DNA of 36,511 nt from Candidatus Poribacteria bacterium (lineage in GTDB: Bacteria; Poribacteria; WGA-4E; UBA9662). The stretch lies in assembly GCA_002709695.1 (NCBI GenBank), contig PAQF01000030.1, positions 1-36,511 on the forward strand, in the 5' to 3' direction. The position numbers and the translations under genes are program-made. Below the pieces are notes generated by a model. It did not search any database, was not told the DNA's origin, and saw nothing but the letters and a program-made list of their open reading frames with translations. Of this stretch, positions 16,079-24,965 are shown piece after piece (positions within the stretch are counted from its first letter, which is position 1; each line of letters opens with the position of its first letter).

Positions 16079-16849
16079 ATGACAAGAAAAATAGGTCTGT
16101 TTGCTTATGTAATCTGTATTGCATTAATTATGTATGTCTATTCTGTTTCCAGCTACGGAGGAGAAAGATTTACTCCATACAATTATGTGATCAAGGTAAA
16201 TGGGAAAAAAATTTATTTTGATTTAGGATATAACCATGGAGTTCAAAAGGGAATGGTTTATCAGGTTCTTCGGGGGGGGGACAATGCTGAAACAGTCCGG
16301 ATCGCAAAAATTCTTGTGACTGAGACTTTTGATTCGGTGTCCAAAGCGATATTAAGAGAAGATTTCGCTGACTCCGTCATCGAAGTTGGTGATTGGGTTG
16401 AAATCGTTTTGGAACCTGTAACTGGAACGATACAACCTATGAAAAACGTACAGAAAGAAAAAAACAAGGAAATTCAGTCGGAAGCGTTGGTAATTCCAGT
16501 TGTACGCAAAACTGAGGGAGAAGTGAGTAGAAGTTTTAGTTGGACGAGGTGGGCGACGCTAGCTGCTGGCGTCGCAACGGGGTTCGCATCAGTTTCCAAC
16601 TATAGATCACTCAATTCAACTAACAACGAAATTGAGCAAAATAAACGCACCCAATATGACGTTAAAAAAATTCGACAGCTTATTGAAACAGGGAAAAGTG
16701 ATCAAACAAGATACTATATTTTTACCGGAATTTCAGCAGTGTTACTTAGTTATACTAGTTATAAATTTATGTTGGGCAGTCTAACTGCCCCTACAACCTT
16801 CAATGCTTCACCTGGATATCTGGAATTCAGATTCCATCAAAGCTTTTAA
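16079..16849 (+). CDS. small envelope protein with FlgT-C-like domain and hydrophobic segments
   Basis: 256 residues. An N-terminal signal or anchor (about 5-25) precedes a short beta-rich domain (about 35-120) with a repeated pattern: FDLGYNHGVQKGMVYQVLRGG, then VSKAILREDFADSVIEVGDWVEIV. That resembles the C-terminal domain of FlgT and similar envelope modules. A charged linker follows (about 125-150). Two hydrophobic segments (about 158-175 and 218-238) flank a helical region and may form a hairpin in a membrane. The start is 3 bp after the lipoprotein stop, so co-translation is likely. A run of nine G (16272-16280) in codons for RGG makes slippage possible. The family assignment is tentative. 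Confidence 0.7.
   Translation: MTRKIGLFAYVICIALIMYVYSVSSYGGERFTPYNYVIKVNGKKIYFDLGYNHGVQKGMVYQVLRGGDNAETVRIAKILVTETFDSVSKAILREDFADSVIEVGDWVEIVLEPVTGTIQPMKNVQKEKNKEIQSEALVIPVVRKTEGEVSRSFSWTRWATLAAGVATGFASVSNYRSLNSTNNEIEQNKRTQYDVKKIRQLIETGKSDQTRYYIFTGISAVLLSYTSYKFMLGSLTAPTTFNASPGYLEFRFHQSF
16272..16280 (+). repeat. G9 homopolymer inside an envelope gene
   Basis: Nine consecutive G follow a C in the frame CGG GGG GGG GAC. A loss or gain of one G would truncate the protein about 65 residues from its start. Such tracts are typical contingency sites, but a single read-through cannot show that it varies. Confidence 0.85.
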
Positions 16850-16873
16850 GCAGATGAAGGGGAAAAATAGAAG

Positions 16874-18025
16874 TTGAGGAAGAAAAAAGATCATTATCGC
16901 ACACTCGGGGTGCATTTTGGTGCAACGTTCGATGAAATTAAGAACGCTTACCGAAAGACAGCCGTTCAGTACCATCCAGATAAAAATCCTGGTGATAAGC
17001 AATCAGAAGAAAAATTTAAGGCGTTATCAGAAGCATACACTATTTTGAGCAATCCAGATCGGCGTAGGATATACGATCAGGCAGAAGGGATATGTTCGGA
17101 TTTGAATTATACTACTTCAAATAGGACAACTAACGAACATAGTCCCACTGATTTAAATGATATTTTTAATGATATTCTGCAACCCAAAAAATCAAAATCA
17201 CAAACGAACAAATATACTAGTTCATATAAAAGCCGTCATCAGAAGGTAAACCCCACATACAACGTAAAAAATGTTAGAACAAAGGGTAAACGGGGTAGCG
17301 ATATCAACACTGAATTAGCTATTCCGTTTGCTCAGTCTATCTTAGGTGTGGAAAAAAGCATCCAGTTGAAGCGTGATGAAACCTGCAAGACTTGTGACGG
17401 AACTGGCACCAGTGAGAATTCAATTCAGTCTATTTGTCCTAGGTGCATGGGAAAGGGGGAAACCTCGCAATCACAAGGGAAAATGAGATCAGCTCAGTTC
17501 TGCAATCGTTGTGGTGGGAAAGGGACTCTAATCCATCAACCATGTGGAGATTGTCATGGTGTTGGCGTAGTTAGAAAAGAACGTACGCTGAGGGTTAAGA
17601 TCCCACCACTAACTGATGATGGTAGTTTACTTCGTTTAGCAAACAAAGGACATACTGGTGAAAATCGAGGGGATCCTGGGAATCTCTTTGTTAAAGTGTT
17701 GGTTGAGAAACATCCTGTTCTTGAAAGGGATGGATATGATTTAAAATGTCGTATCCCAATTGGATTTGCTACTGCAGCGCTGGGAGGAAAAATAGAAGTG
17801 CCAACGTTGACTGGTCATGCTAAATTTGAAATTCCAGGTGGAACTCAACCAAATAAAACATTTAGAATCAACAATTTGGGAATCAAGAAGAGCGAGGACG
17901 AAAAAGGCGACCTTGCTGTTACTGTTGAGATTCGTGTTCCCACGAAACTAAGCAAAAAACAGCAAAAATTGTTGAAAGACTACAAAAAGACCGAACCAGA
18001 ACATGAATTTAGCGGGAAGAATTGA
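16874..18025 (+). CDS. dnaJ: DnaJ-type (class A) cochaperone
   Basis: 383 residues, starting at TTG with a GGGG-rich Shine-Dalgarno about 11 nt upstream; no ATG is available. DnaJ proteins deliver clients to DnaK and stimulate its ATPase. The J domain has HPD at 34-36. The Gly/Phe linker is replaced by a Ser/Asn/Lys-rich stretch (about 75-140) keeping only a remnant, LNDIFNDIL. Four zinc motifs are complete: C171-x2-C174, C188-x2-C191, C210-x2-C213, C224-x2-C227. Two C-terminal beta substrate domains follow. No dnaK or grpE is adjacent. It is the last gene of the envelope operon (24 bp after the previous stop), so it may be a second, dedicated DnaJ rather than the main one. It converges on gltD. 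Confidence 0.92.
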   Translation: MRKKKDHYRTLGVHFGATFDEIKNAYRKTAVQYHPDKNPGDKQSEEKFKALSEAYTILSNPDRRRIYDQAEGICSDLNYTTSNRTTNEHSPTDLNDIFNDILQPKKSKSQTNKYTSSYKSRHQKVNPTYNVKNVRTKGKRGSDINTELAIPFAQSILGVEKSIQLKRDETCKTCDGTGTSENSIQSICPRCMGKGETSQSQGKMRSAQFCNRCGGKGTLIHQPCGDCHGVGVVRKERTLRVKIPPLTDDGSLLRLANKGHTGENRGDPGNLFVKVLVEKHPVLERDGYDLKCRIPIGFATAALGGKIEVPTLTGHAKFEIPGGTQPNKTFRINNLGIKKSEDEKGDLAVTVEIRVPTKLSKKQQKLLKDYKKTEPEHEFSGKN

Positions 18026-18049
18026 GCCGAGTTGCATCCACAACAACTA

Positions 18050-19546
18050 TTACGGCAAATCAGTTGTTCCCATCAAATAACGATCTACCTCACGTGCTGC
18101 TTCTCGGCCTTCTTTGAAGGCCCAAACGACTAAACTTTGGCCTCTGCGCATATCTCCCGCAGCGAAAACTCCCGGCACATTAGTCGTATATTTGCCTTCC
18201 TCTGCTTGAACGTTTGAACGTGGGTCACGCTCGAGATCAAGTTGGTCCAGTATAGTATCTTCTGGGCCTAGGAATCCCATGGCTAGTAGCACTAAATCAA
18301 CCGGCCGAACGGTTTCGGTGCCTTCAATTGGTTTAGGAAATTGTCTTCCATCATCACCTGTTACCCATTCGTATTGACTTGTATGTAGCTCTTTAATGTT
18401 ACCGTTTTGGTCACCAACAAATTTTGTTGCGCTGGTTAGGTATTCGCGAGGATCTGCATAATCGAATTTGGCTGCTGCTTCTTCTTGGCCATAATCTAGT
18501 TTGTAGGTTCGTGGGAACTCAGGCCAAGGGTTATTGGGTGCCCTTTCATCTGGTGGGCGAGCAACGATTTCAAACTGGGAGAGCGTTTTACAGCCATGTC
18601 TTATAGAAGTTCCAACACAATCAGTTCCTGTATCCCCTCCGCCAATTACAATGACGTGCTTGTCTCTAGCTGAAATGTAGTTACCATCTGTATGCTTGGA
18701 ATCTAGTAGACTCTTGGTATTTTGATGCAAGAATTTAACGGCAAAATGGACGCCGTTTAGGTCGCGGCCTTCAATCGGTAGATCCCTCGGTTTTGTGGCT
18801 CCACCACACAGGACAACAGCGTCAAAGGATTCGACCAACTCCGTGGCTTGAATATCTGTGCCGATTTCGGTACTGGTCACGAAAGTGATTCCTTCTTTCT
18901 CCATCAAGTCTACTCGGCGCTGGACATATTCTTTGTCCAATTTCATGTTAGGGATTCCATACATCAGTAATCCACCAATTCTGTCGGCCCTTTCGTAAAC
19001 TGTCACCAAATGTCCTGCCTTATTTAATTGAGCAGCACAAGAAAGTCCCGCAGGTCCAGAACCGACGACTGCAACCGTTTTTCCCGACCGTCGCTCGGGA
19101 GGGGTAGCTACGATCCAACCTTCTTCCCAACCTTTGTCAGCGATTGAGACCTCAACGTTTTTTATTGTTACAGGTGGCTCGGTTATACCTAAAACGCAAG
19201 CTCCTTCACACGGTGCTGGGCAGACTCGTCCAGTGAACTCTGGAAAGTTATTAGTCTTGTGCAGGCGATCTAGTGCCTCTTTCCACAGCCCTCGGTAGAT
19301 CAGATCATTCCATTCTGGGATCAGATTGTTAATCGGGCATCCTGAGGCAAATGGAGTGGTCTCTGGTAATCGGGTGCCGGTATGACAAAATGGAACGCCA
19401 CAGTCCATGCAGCGAGAACCTTGTGTTTGTAATCTTTTTTCATCAAAGTGTAGATGGAATTCATCCCAATCTTCAATACGTTCTATCGGTGAACGGTCAT
19501 CCGGAAGTTCCCGATCATATTCCATGAATCCTGTCGGTTTTCCCAT
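18050..19546 (-). CDS. gltD: glutamate synthase (NADPH) small subunit GltD
   Basis: 498 residues. It passes electrons from NADPH through FAD and iron-sulfur clusters to GltB, for 2-oxoglutarate plus glutamine to two glutamate. The N-terminal cysteine-rich domain has [10 protein letters not shown], a further GCPINN, and CPAPCEGAC for two 4Fe-4S clusters. The FAD-binding motif is [12 protein letters not shown]. The NADPH-binding motif is [12 protein letters not shown]. The closing [15 protein letters not shown] is typical for the family. The ATG has GGAG 6 nt upstream and lies 14 bp after gltB, forming a two-gene operon. Length and motifs are normal. Confidence 0.97.
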   Translation of the reverse strand: MGKPTGFMEYDRELPDDRSPIERIEDWDEFHLHFDEKRLQTQGSRCMDCGVPFCHTGTRLPETTPFASGCPINNLIPEWNDLIYRGLWKEALDRLHKTNNFPEFTGRVCPAPCEGACVLGITEPPVTIKNVEVSIADKGWEEGWIVATPPERRSGKTVAVVGSGPAGLSCAAQLNKAGHLVTVYERADRIGGLLMYGIPNMKLDKEYVQRRVDLMEKEGITFVTSTEIGTDIQATELVESFDAVVLCGGATKPRDLPIEGRDLNGVHFAVKFLHQNTKSLLDSKHTDGNYISARDKHVIVIGGGDTGTDCVGTSIRHGCKTLSQFEIVARPPDERAPNNPWPEFPRTYKLDYGQEEAAAKFDYADPREYLTSATKFVGDQNGNIKELHTSQYEWVTGDDGRQFPKPIEGTETVRPVDLVLLAMGFLGPEDTILDQLDLERDPRSNVQAEEGKYTTNVPGVFAAGDMRRGQSLVVWAFKEGREAAREVDRYLMGTTDLP

Positions 19547-19560
19547 TTTTTCTCCTTAAT

Positions 19561-22500
19561 TTAGACATTTGCTGAAACTTCGATACCACGTTGGAATGCG
19601 GACAGCCACGCGTCATCGTCCTGTAGGCCTTCTTTTTGAGCTTCCTCATAGGCTGTGAGGATACGCTTGTAATCATCTGGCATCACCTTGACAAATTGAG
19701 ACACAATTTCGTTCCAATCGGTTAGAATTTCCCAAGCGAGGCTACTATGTGTGTACTCAGCATGTAGGTGTATCATTTTTCTGATGTCTTCGATTTCTTC
19801 AGTATCTGTTAGTCTTTCAAGACTACACTGATCTTGATTACAACGAACATGAAAATCTCCATCGCGATCAAGAATATAAGCGATCCCTCCCGACATGCCA
19901 CCAGCAAAATTACGACCAGTTTTTCCTAAGATGACCACCTTGCCTCCAGTCATATATTCACATCCATGATCTCCGACGCCTTCGACAACTGCGTTCACGC
20001 CGCTATTCCGAACACAGAAGCGCTCGCCGGCTAACCCGCGAATATATGCTTCACCGCTGGTAGCACCGTAAAAAGCTACATTACCAACGATAATGTTCTC
20101 TTCAGGTTTGAAAGTTGACTCTTCAGGCGGGTGCAAAATCAGCTTGCTGCCAGAAAGACCTTTCCCAAAGTAGTCATTTGCATCACCTTCAAGGCGAAAG
20201 GTGATGCCGGGTGGAGTGAAGGCAGCAAAAGATTGTCCAGCAGATCCTTGGAAATGAATGTTGATGGTATCTTCTGGTAAACCTTCTGGTCCAAATTTCC
20301 TGGTTAAATCGCTTCCTAGAATTGTTCCAACTACTCGGTTCGTATTCTTGATAGGCAAAGTTGCTGTCACCTTTTTCCCTTCTTTCAAAGCGGGGTTACA
20401 AAGGTCAAGTAGAACTTGATTATCCACCGAGTTTTCCAAACCATGATCTTGCTCAATTTGACAATATCGTCCAATTTCGGGGCCAACATCGGGTTGGTGA
20501 AGAATTGGCGTTAGGTCTAATCCCTTCGCTTTCCAGTGCTTGACAGCTTTCTTTGGTTCAAGAAAATCAGTACGTCCAATCATTTCGCTAACAGTTCGTA
20601 TACCGAGACTAGCCATAATTTCACGCATGTCCTCTGCAATGAACCGAAGGAAATTGACCACATGTTCTGGGTCACCTGTAAACTTTTTTCGTAGTTCTGG
20701 ATTTTGTGTGGCAACACCAACGGGGCAGGTGTCAAGATGACAGACTCGCATCATGATGCAACCGAGTGAAACCAAAGGAGTTGTAGCAAATCCAAACTCC
20801 TCAGCGCCTAGCAACGTTGCCATAACTACATCACGTCCCGTTTTTAACTGACCATCAGTTTCGACTATAATGCGAGAACGCAGGTTATTCAGCACTAAAG
20901 TCTGGTGGGTTTCGGCTACACCCAGTTCCCATGGCAAGCCTGCATGTTTGATGCTGGTCTGAGGCGAAGCTCCTGTACCACCATCGAGGCCACTAATCAA
21001 AACCACATCAGCATGTCCTTTGGCTACACCTGCAGCGACGGTTCCAACGCCGACTTCGGAAACAAGTTTGACATTGACCCGCGCATGATGATTCGAGTTC
21101 TTCAGGTCATGGATTAACTGTGCTAAATCTTCAATTGAGTAGATATCATGATGCGGAGGTGGCGAAATAAGTTCAACACCCGGTGTGGAGTGGCGAACCT
21201 TAGCAATCCATGGGTAGACCTTTCGACCTGGTAACTCTCCTCCTTCACCGGGTTTCGCACCTTGTGCCATTTTGATTTGTAGTTCTTGGGCATGAACCAG
21301 ATAATTGCTCGTTACACCAAACCTACCTGAAGCAACCTGTTTAATAGCACTATTTTTTGAATCACCATTTGGCTCAAGGGTGTATCGAATAGGATCTTCT
21401 CCACCCTCACCAGTGTTACTTTTTCCACCAATACGGTTCATCGCAATCGCCAGTGCCTCATGTGCTTCTTTGCTTATGGATCCATAGGACATAGCACCAG
21501 TTTTAAAGCGTTTAAAGATATTTTCGACTGGCTCAACTTCGTCAATTGGAATCGGATCGTTTCCCAATTTTAATTCTAGTAGTCCGCGTAAAGTTCCAAT
21601 TTGTTCGGAGTGCTCATTGATTAGCGCAGCATACTCTTTATAAACTTCGTAATTATTAGTACGAGTCGCTAATTGCAATTTGTGAATTGTCTTGGGGTTG
21701 AACAGATGGTACTCTCCATCTTGGCGCCATTGATATTGCCCTCCAACATCCAGAGTTTGATTGTCGACGGGAATATCAGGATACGCCCGACGATGTCTCA
21801 TCAATGCTTCACGGGCAATCACATCTAAGCCGATACCTTCTACGCGGGTATCTGTCCAAGTGAAATATTTATCCACAACTTCCTGTTTAATACCAACTGC
21901 TTCAAAAATCTGGGCGCCTCGATAAGATTTAATCGTTGAAATCCCCATTTTTGCCATTACTTTGATGACACCTTTTGTAGCTGATTTGATGTAACCTTTC
22001 ACGGCGTCATAGTAGGCAATATCTGTAAGTTGCCCCTCTTGAATCATGTCAGCCAAACTCTCAAAAGCCATGTAGGGGTTGACGGCTTGCACACCATAAC
22101 CAATCAACAAACAGAAATGATGGACTTCACGTGATTCGCCGGATTCAAGTGCAATACCAACTTTTGTTCGAGTTCCTTGTCTAATTAAATGGTGGTGTAA
22201 ACCTGAAACGGCAAGTAGCGCTGGAATTGGCACATGCTCCTCGTCGAGTCCCCGATCTGATAAAATTAAGATATTATGTCCTTCTCCAATTGCCTGATCA
22301 GCCGCTGCAAACAGGTTAGCCAAAGCTTTTTCAAGGCCGTCTTCTCCATCGATACGATCGAATAAAATTGGCAACGTTATTGAACTAAAACCGGGTTGGT
22401 TAATTTGACGGAGTTGTTCCAGTTCTTCGTCCGATAGAATTGGTGTTTGCAACTTAATTTGGCGACAATTTTCGGGTTTGGGGTCGAGAAGATTTCGCTC

Positions 22501-24156
22501 CGGCCCGATAGTTGTTTCAGATGAGGTGATGATCTCTTCCTTAAGTGGATCCAAAGGTGGATTAGTCACCTGTGCAAAAAGTTGCTTGAAATAATTATAA
22601 AGAAGATGTGGTTTGTTGGATAAAACTGCTAAGGGTGCATCGTTACCCATGGATCCAACTGGATCTCTACCGATCTTCGACATTGGTCCTAGAAAGACTC
22701 GCTGATCTTCAAAAGTGTAGCCAAAAGCTTGTTGGCGTTGTAAGATGGTATCATGATCCTTTTCTGGTTCTTTAGGTTGTACTGTTGGTAAGTTTGACAG
22801 TGCAACCATATGCTCGTCTAACCATTTTCGATAAGGATATTCAGAAGCAAGCTGGTTCTTGACTTCCTCATCACTGATAATCCGACCTTCTTCGGTGTCG
22901 ATCAGTAGAGTTCTGCCTGGTTGTAATCGACCTTTATAATCTACCATTTCGGGAGCAACTTCCATTACTCCAGCCTCTGAAGCTAGAACAAGCACATCAT
23001 CTTTAGTAACATAGTAACGTGAGGGGCGAAGACCGTTTCGGTCGAGACAGGCGCCAACCACTACCCCATCGGTAAAAGCTATAGAAGCTGGACCATCCCA
23101 AGGTTCCATTAAACAACTGTGATATTCGTAAAAAGCACGTCTCTCTTCGCTCATACTCTCGTGGTTTTCCCAAGGTTCGGGAATCATCATCATAGCAGCG
23201 TGCGACATGGATCGCCCAGAGAGAGAGAGAAATTCTAGGCAGTTGTCAAAAATAGCAGAGTCGCTACCGTCTTCATCTAAGATCGGGAACACTTTCGGCA
23301 AATCTTCACCAAACAATTCTGATGCTAACATCGCTTGCCGGGTTTTCATCCAATTTTGATTGCCACGAACCGTATTAATTTCGCCATTATGGATCAAATA
23401 TCTGTATGGATGAGAACGATCCCAAGTGGGGAAAGTATTGGTGGAAAATCGCGAGTGGACTAAAGCAATAGCTGTTGACATCCTTGAATCTTGCAGTTCT
23501 GGATAGAATTCCTTAACCTGCATAGTTGTAAGCATACCTTTGTAAACAATGGTTCTGCAGGATAGGCTGGGAACATAGAAGCTTGGGTCCAGTCCACCAT
23601 ATCGGATGATATTGGAGGCTCTTTTCCGAATGACGTACAATTTTCGGTCGAAATCTAAATCATCTTGTATTTCGGAACTACGTCCAATAAAAGCTTGCCA
23701 GACAGATGGTTCGGTCGAACGAGAAGTGGGCCCCAAGTGGAAATTGTCGGTTGGTACTCTACGCCAACCTAGGAAAGTTTGACCTTCTTCGGTAACAATC
23801 TCCTCAAATTTTTTCTGGCAATTTTGGCGTAGATCACAATCTTCGGTTTGGCTAAAAAAGAGCATGCCCACACCGTATTGACCTCGGTCAGGCAAATTTA
23901 TACCAACTTCCTCACAAGCGTGCCTAAGAAAATCATGCGGGATTTGCATCAATATCCCTGCCCCATCGCCTGTGTTATCTTCACAGCCGCGAGCACCCCG
24001 GTGTTCCAAACACTCCAAGGCCTCGAGTGCTTGGCGCACAATCCGATTTGATCTTTCCCCTTTTATATGAACCAAAAAACCAATACCACATGCGTCATGT
24101 TCATGGGTTGGATTATAAAGTCCCTGCTTTGCAGGAAGACCAAAAAAATTTGTCAC
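19561..24156 (-). CDS. gltB: glutamate synthase (NADPH) large subunit GltB
   Basis: 1531 residues. Start is GTG, with a perfect AGGAGG 7 nt upstream. The N-terminal class II glutamine amidotransferase begins [11 protein letters not shown]. Cys23 is the expected nucleophile, exposed after removal of a 22-residue propeptide. The central domain and FMN synthase domain follow ([10 protein letters not shown] and [10 protein letters not shown] regions). The 3Fe-4S cysteines are in [15 protein letters not shown] (about 1135). The C-terminal glycine-rich beta-helix contains [17 protein letters not shown]. It makes glutamate from glutamine and 2-oxoglutarate with GltD. The leader is about 300 nt and repeat-bearing, so regulation after transcription start is plausible. 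It is divergent from the citrate synthase operon that supplies 2-oxoglutarate. Confidence 0.98.
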   Translation of the reverse strand: MTNFFGLPAKQGLYNPTHEHDACGIGFLVHIKGERSNRIVRQALEALECLEHRGARGCEDNTGDGAGILMQIPHDFLRHACEEVGINLPDRGQYGVGMLFFSQTEDCDLRQNCQKKFEEIVTEEGQTFLGWRRVPTDNFHLGPTSRSTEPSVWQAFIGRSSEIQDDLDFDRKLYVIRKRASNIIRYGGLDPSFYVPSLSCRTIVYKGMLTTMQVKEFYPELQDSRMSTAIALVHSRFSTNTFPTWDRSHPYRYLIHNGEINTVRGNQNWMKTRQAMLASELFGEDLPKVFPILDEDGSDSAIFDNCLEFLSLSGRSMSHAAMMMIPEPWENHESMSEERRAFYEYHSCLMEPWDGPASIAFTDGVVVGACLDRNGLRPSRYYVTKDDVLVLASEAGVMEVAPEMVDYKGRLQPGRTLLIDTEEGRIISDEEVKNQLASEYPYRKWLDEHMVALSNLPTVQPKEPEKDHDTILQRQQAFGYTFEDQRVFLGPMSKIGRDPVGSMGNDAPLAVLSNKPHLLYNYFKQLFAQVTNPPLDPLKEEIITSSETTIGPERNLLDPKPENCRQIKLQTPILSDEELEQLRQINQPGFSSITLPILFDRIDGEDGLEKALANLFAAADQAIGEGHNILILSDRGLDEEHVPIPALLAVSGLHHHLIRQGTRTKVGIALESGESREVHHFCLLIGYGVQAVNPYMAFESLADMIQEGQLTDIAYYDAVKGYIKSATKGVIKVMAKMGISTIKSYRGAQIFEAVGIKQEVVDKYFTWTDTRVEGIGLDVIAREALMRHRRAYPDIPVDNQTLDVGGQYQWRQDGEYHLFNPKTIHKLQLATRTNNYEVYKEYAALINEHSEQIGTLRGLLELKLGNDPIPIDEVEPVENIFKRFKTGAMSYGSISKEAHEALAIAMNRIGGKSNTGEGGEDPIRYTLEPNGDSKNSAIKQVASGRFGVTSNYLVHAQELQIKMAQGAKPGEGGELPGRKVYPWIAKVRHSTPGVELISPPPHHDIYSIEDLAQLIHDLKNSNHHARVNVKLVSEVGVGTVAAGVAKGHADVVLISGLDGGTGASPQTSIKHAGLPWELGVAETHQTLVLNNLRSRIIVETDGQLKTGRDVVMATLLGAEEFGFATTPLVSLGCIMMRVCHLDTCPVGVATQNPELRKKFTGDPEHVVNFLRFIAEDMREIMASLGIRTVSEMIGRTDFLEPKKAVKHWKAKGLDLTPILHQPDVGPEIGRYCQIEQDHGLENSVDNQVLLDLCNPALKEGKKVTATLPIKNTNRVVGTILGSDLTRKFGPEGLPEDTINIHFQGSAGQSFAAFTPPGITFRLEGDANDYFGKGLSGSKLILHPPEESTFKPEENIIVGNVAFYGATSGEAYIRGLAGERFCVRNSGVNAVVEGVGDHGCEYMTGGKVVILGKTGRNFAGGMSGGIAYILDRDGDFHVRCNQDQCSLERLTDTEEIEDIRKMIHLHAEYTHSSLAWEILTDWNEIVSQFVKVMPDDYKRILTAYEEAQKEGLQDDDAWLSAFQRGIEVSANV

Positions 24157-24203
24157 TGTAAAACCTCCTACGTTACCTCATTGTCTGTTTCAACATACTT
24201 CAT

Positions 24204-24237
24204 TATCAAGAGCTTTAAGTTATCAAGAGCTTTAAGT
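24204..24237. repeat. two tandem copies of a 17-bp repeat in the gltB leader
   Basis: TATCAAGAGCTTTAAGT occurs at 24204-24220 and 24221-24237 without a gap. It lies about 50-80 nt upstream of the gltB start, inside the predicted leader. It may be a regulator site or a slippage product. Confidence 0.85.
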
Positions 24238-24453
24238 TCAGGTAGAGAATACAGAAAGCAGACTAGCACACAAGGGGCAGAATTCCAAGGAAAAGCTTTT
24301 TGGTATCGACTGTACCTAATGGGCGGACTGTTTGTAGCGGCTACTTGGGCTATTTAAAATGGTCATAATATTTTGGCGTTCCTAAAGTCTTGGCAGACAC
24401 AACGGAAAGTACAGGCAAACATAACAATCAACCGCAACCCAACCAAGATACCG

Positions 24454-24463
24454 CTCGGCCGAG
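24454..24463. promoter_or_regulatory. CTCGGCCGAG palindrome at the gltB transcription start
   Basis: A perfect 10-bp palindrome, GC-rich in an AT-rich setting, sits where the gltB transcript should begin (7-16 bp past the -10). It could be an operator, or form a 5'-end structure on the RNA. Confidence 0.35.
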
Positions 24464-24469
24464 ACAAGA

Positions 24470-24499
24470 ATTATACATTGAAATGAGCCTGTGTGTCAA
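24470..24499 (-). promoter_or_regulatory. promoter of gltBD
   Basis: Minus strand: TTGACA (24499-24494), 18-bp spacer, TATAAT (24475-24470), both hexamers perfect. The start near 24463 predicts a 5' leader of about 307 nt. Confidence 0.8.
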
Positions 24500-24544
24500 G
24501 CTCTTTCTTTGTCTCAAAACTCAAATGAACACTGAATGATTTCC

Positions 24545-24574
24545 TTGACAGCCTCTCCAATTTTTTGCTATGAT
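24545..24574 (+). promoter_or_regulatory. promoter of the citrate synthase-icd-mdh operon
   Basis: TTGACA (24545-24550), 18-bp spacer, TATGAT (24569-24574). The start near 24581 predicts a leader of about 385 nt. The -35 lies 45 bp from that of the divergent gltBD promoter. Confidence 0.75.
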
Positions 24575-24866
24575 ATTCAGGTCAATTTTCCGTAAATCGA
24601 TGGTCGGTGGCACTATTTAGCCTCTAATTTCACGGTTGTGAAGTCTAGTTCCTCAAAGTCCTATATATTGATGTTCAAGCCTGATTTGATATACGATGTG
24701 GTTAATTATGCCTGGAATTTCACCTTGAATATATTATTATTTGTTATTGAAAAAAACTCCGATATGGTAAAGCAATTCGCCAGATTTTGGAGTTTAAGTG
24801 TCATCTTCTGGTTGCAGGTGCGGGAAGTTTTTGATAGGTTTCCATTAACTAAGAACTATATGGTAG

Positions 24867-24888
24867 CGCTAATACTGAGGTATTAGCG
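24867..24888 (+). promoter_or_regulatory. perfect 9-bp hairpin in the citrate synthase leader
   Basis: CGCTAATAC (24867-24875) and GTATTAGCG (24880-24888) enclose the loop TGAG. No T-tract follows, so it is not a standard terminator. It ends 77 nt before the citrate synthase ATG and covers the stop codon of a short upstream frame. A role in RNA stability, processing or leader-peptide control is possible. Confidence 0.5.
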
Positions 24889-24965
24889 AAGAGAACCAGA
24901 TCCAACTAAGATTTTGATTACAGCTTGGCTATGTACAGTCTGCTGTTTATTTTAAGGAGAATTCA

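Larger units (their letters stand above)
24157..24965. other. 809-bp shared regulatory region of gltBD and the TCA operon
   Basis: It holds back-to-back consensus promoters (24470-24499 minus, 24545-24574 plus), a 17-bp tandem repeat (24204-24237), a CTCGGCCGAG palindrome at the gltB start point, and a strong hairpin before citrate synthase (24867-24888). Two short plus-strand frames (24181-24357 and 24638-24886) have hydrophobic translations but no clear ribosome sites, so I do not call them genes. Confidence 0.7.

Noticed and set aside
24181-24357. Short plus-strand frame ending in a hydrophobic helix (LYLMGGLFVAATWAI) antisense to the gltB leader
   Set aside because: It has only a TTG start, no ribosome site and no promoter, and it overlaps the 17-bp repeat. 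Its coding look may be chance.
24638-24886. 82-codon hydrophobic frame in the citrate synthase leader
   Set aside because: The GTG start has no Shine-Dalgarno and the composition is AT-driven. It is kept only as a possibility in the leader finding.
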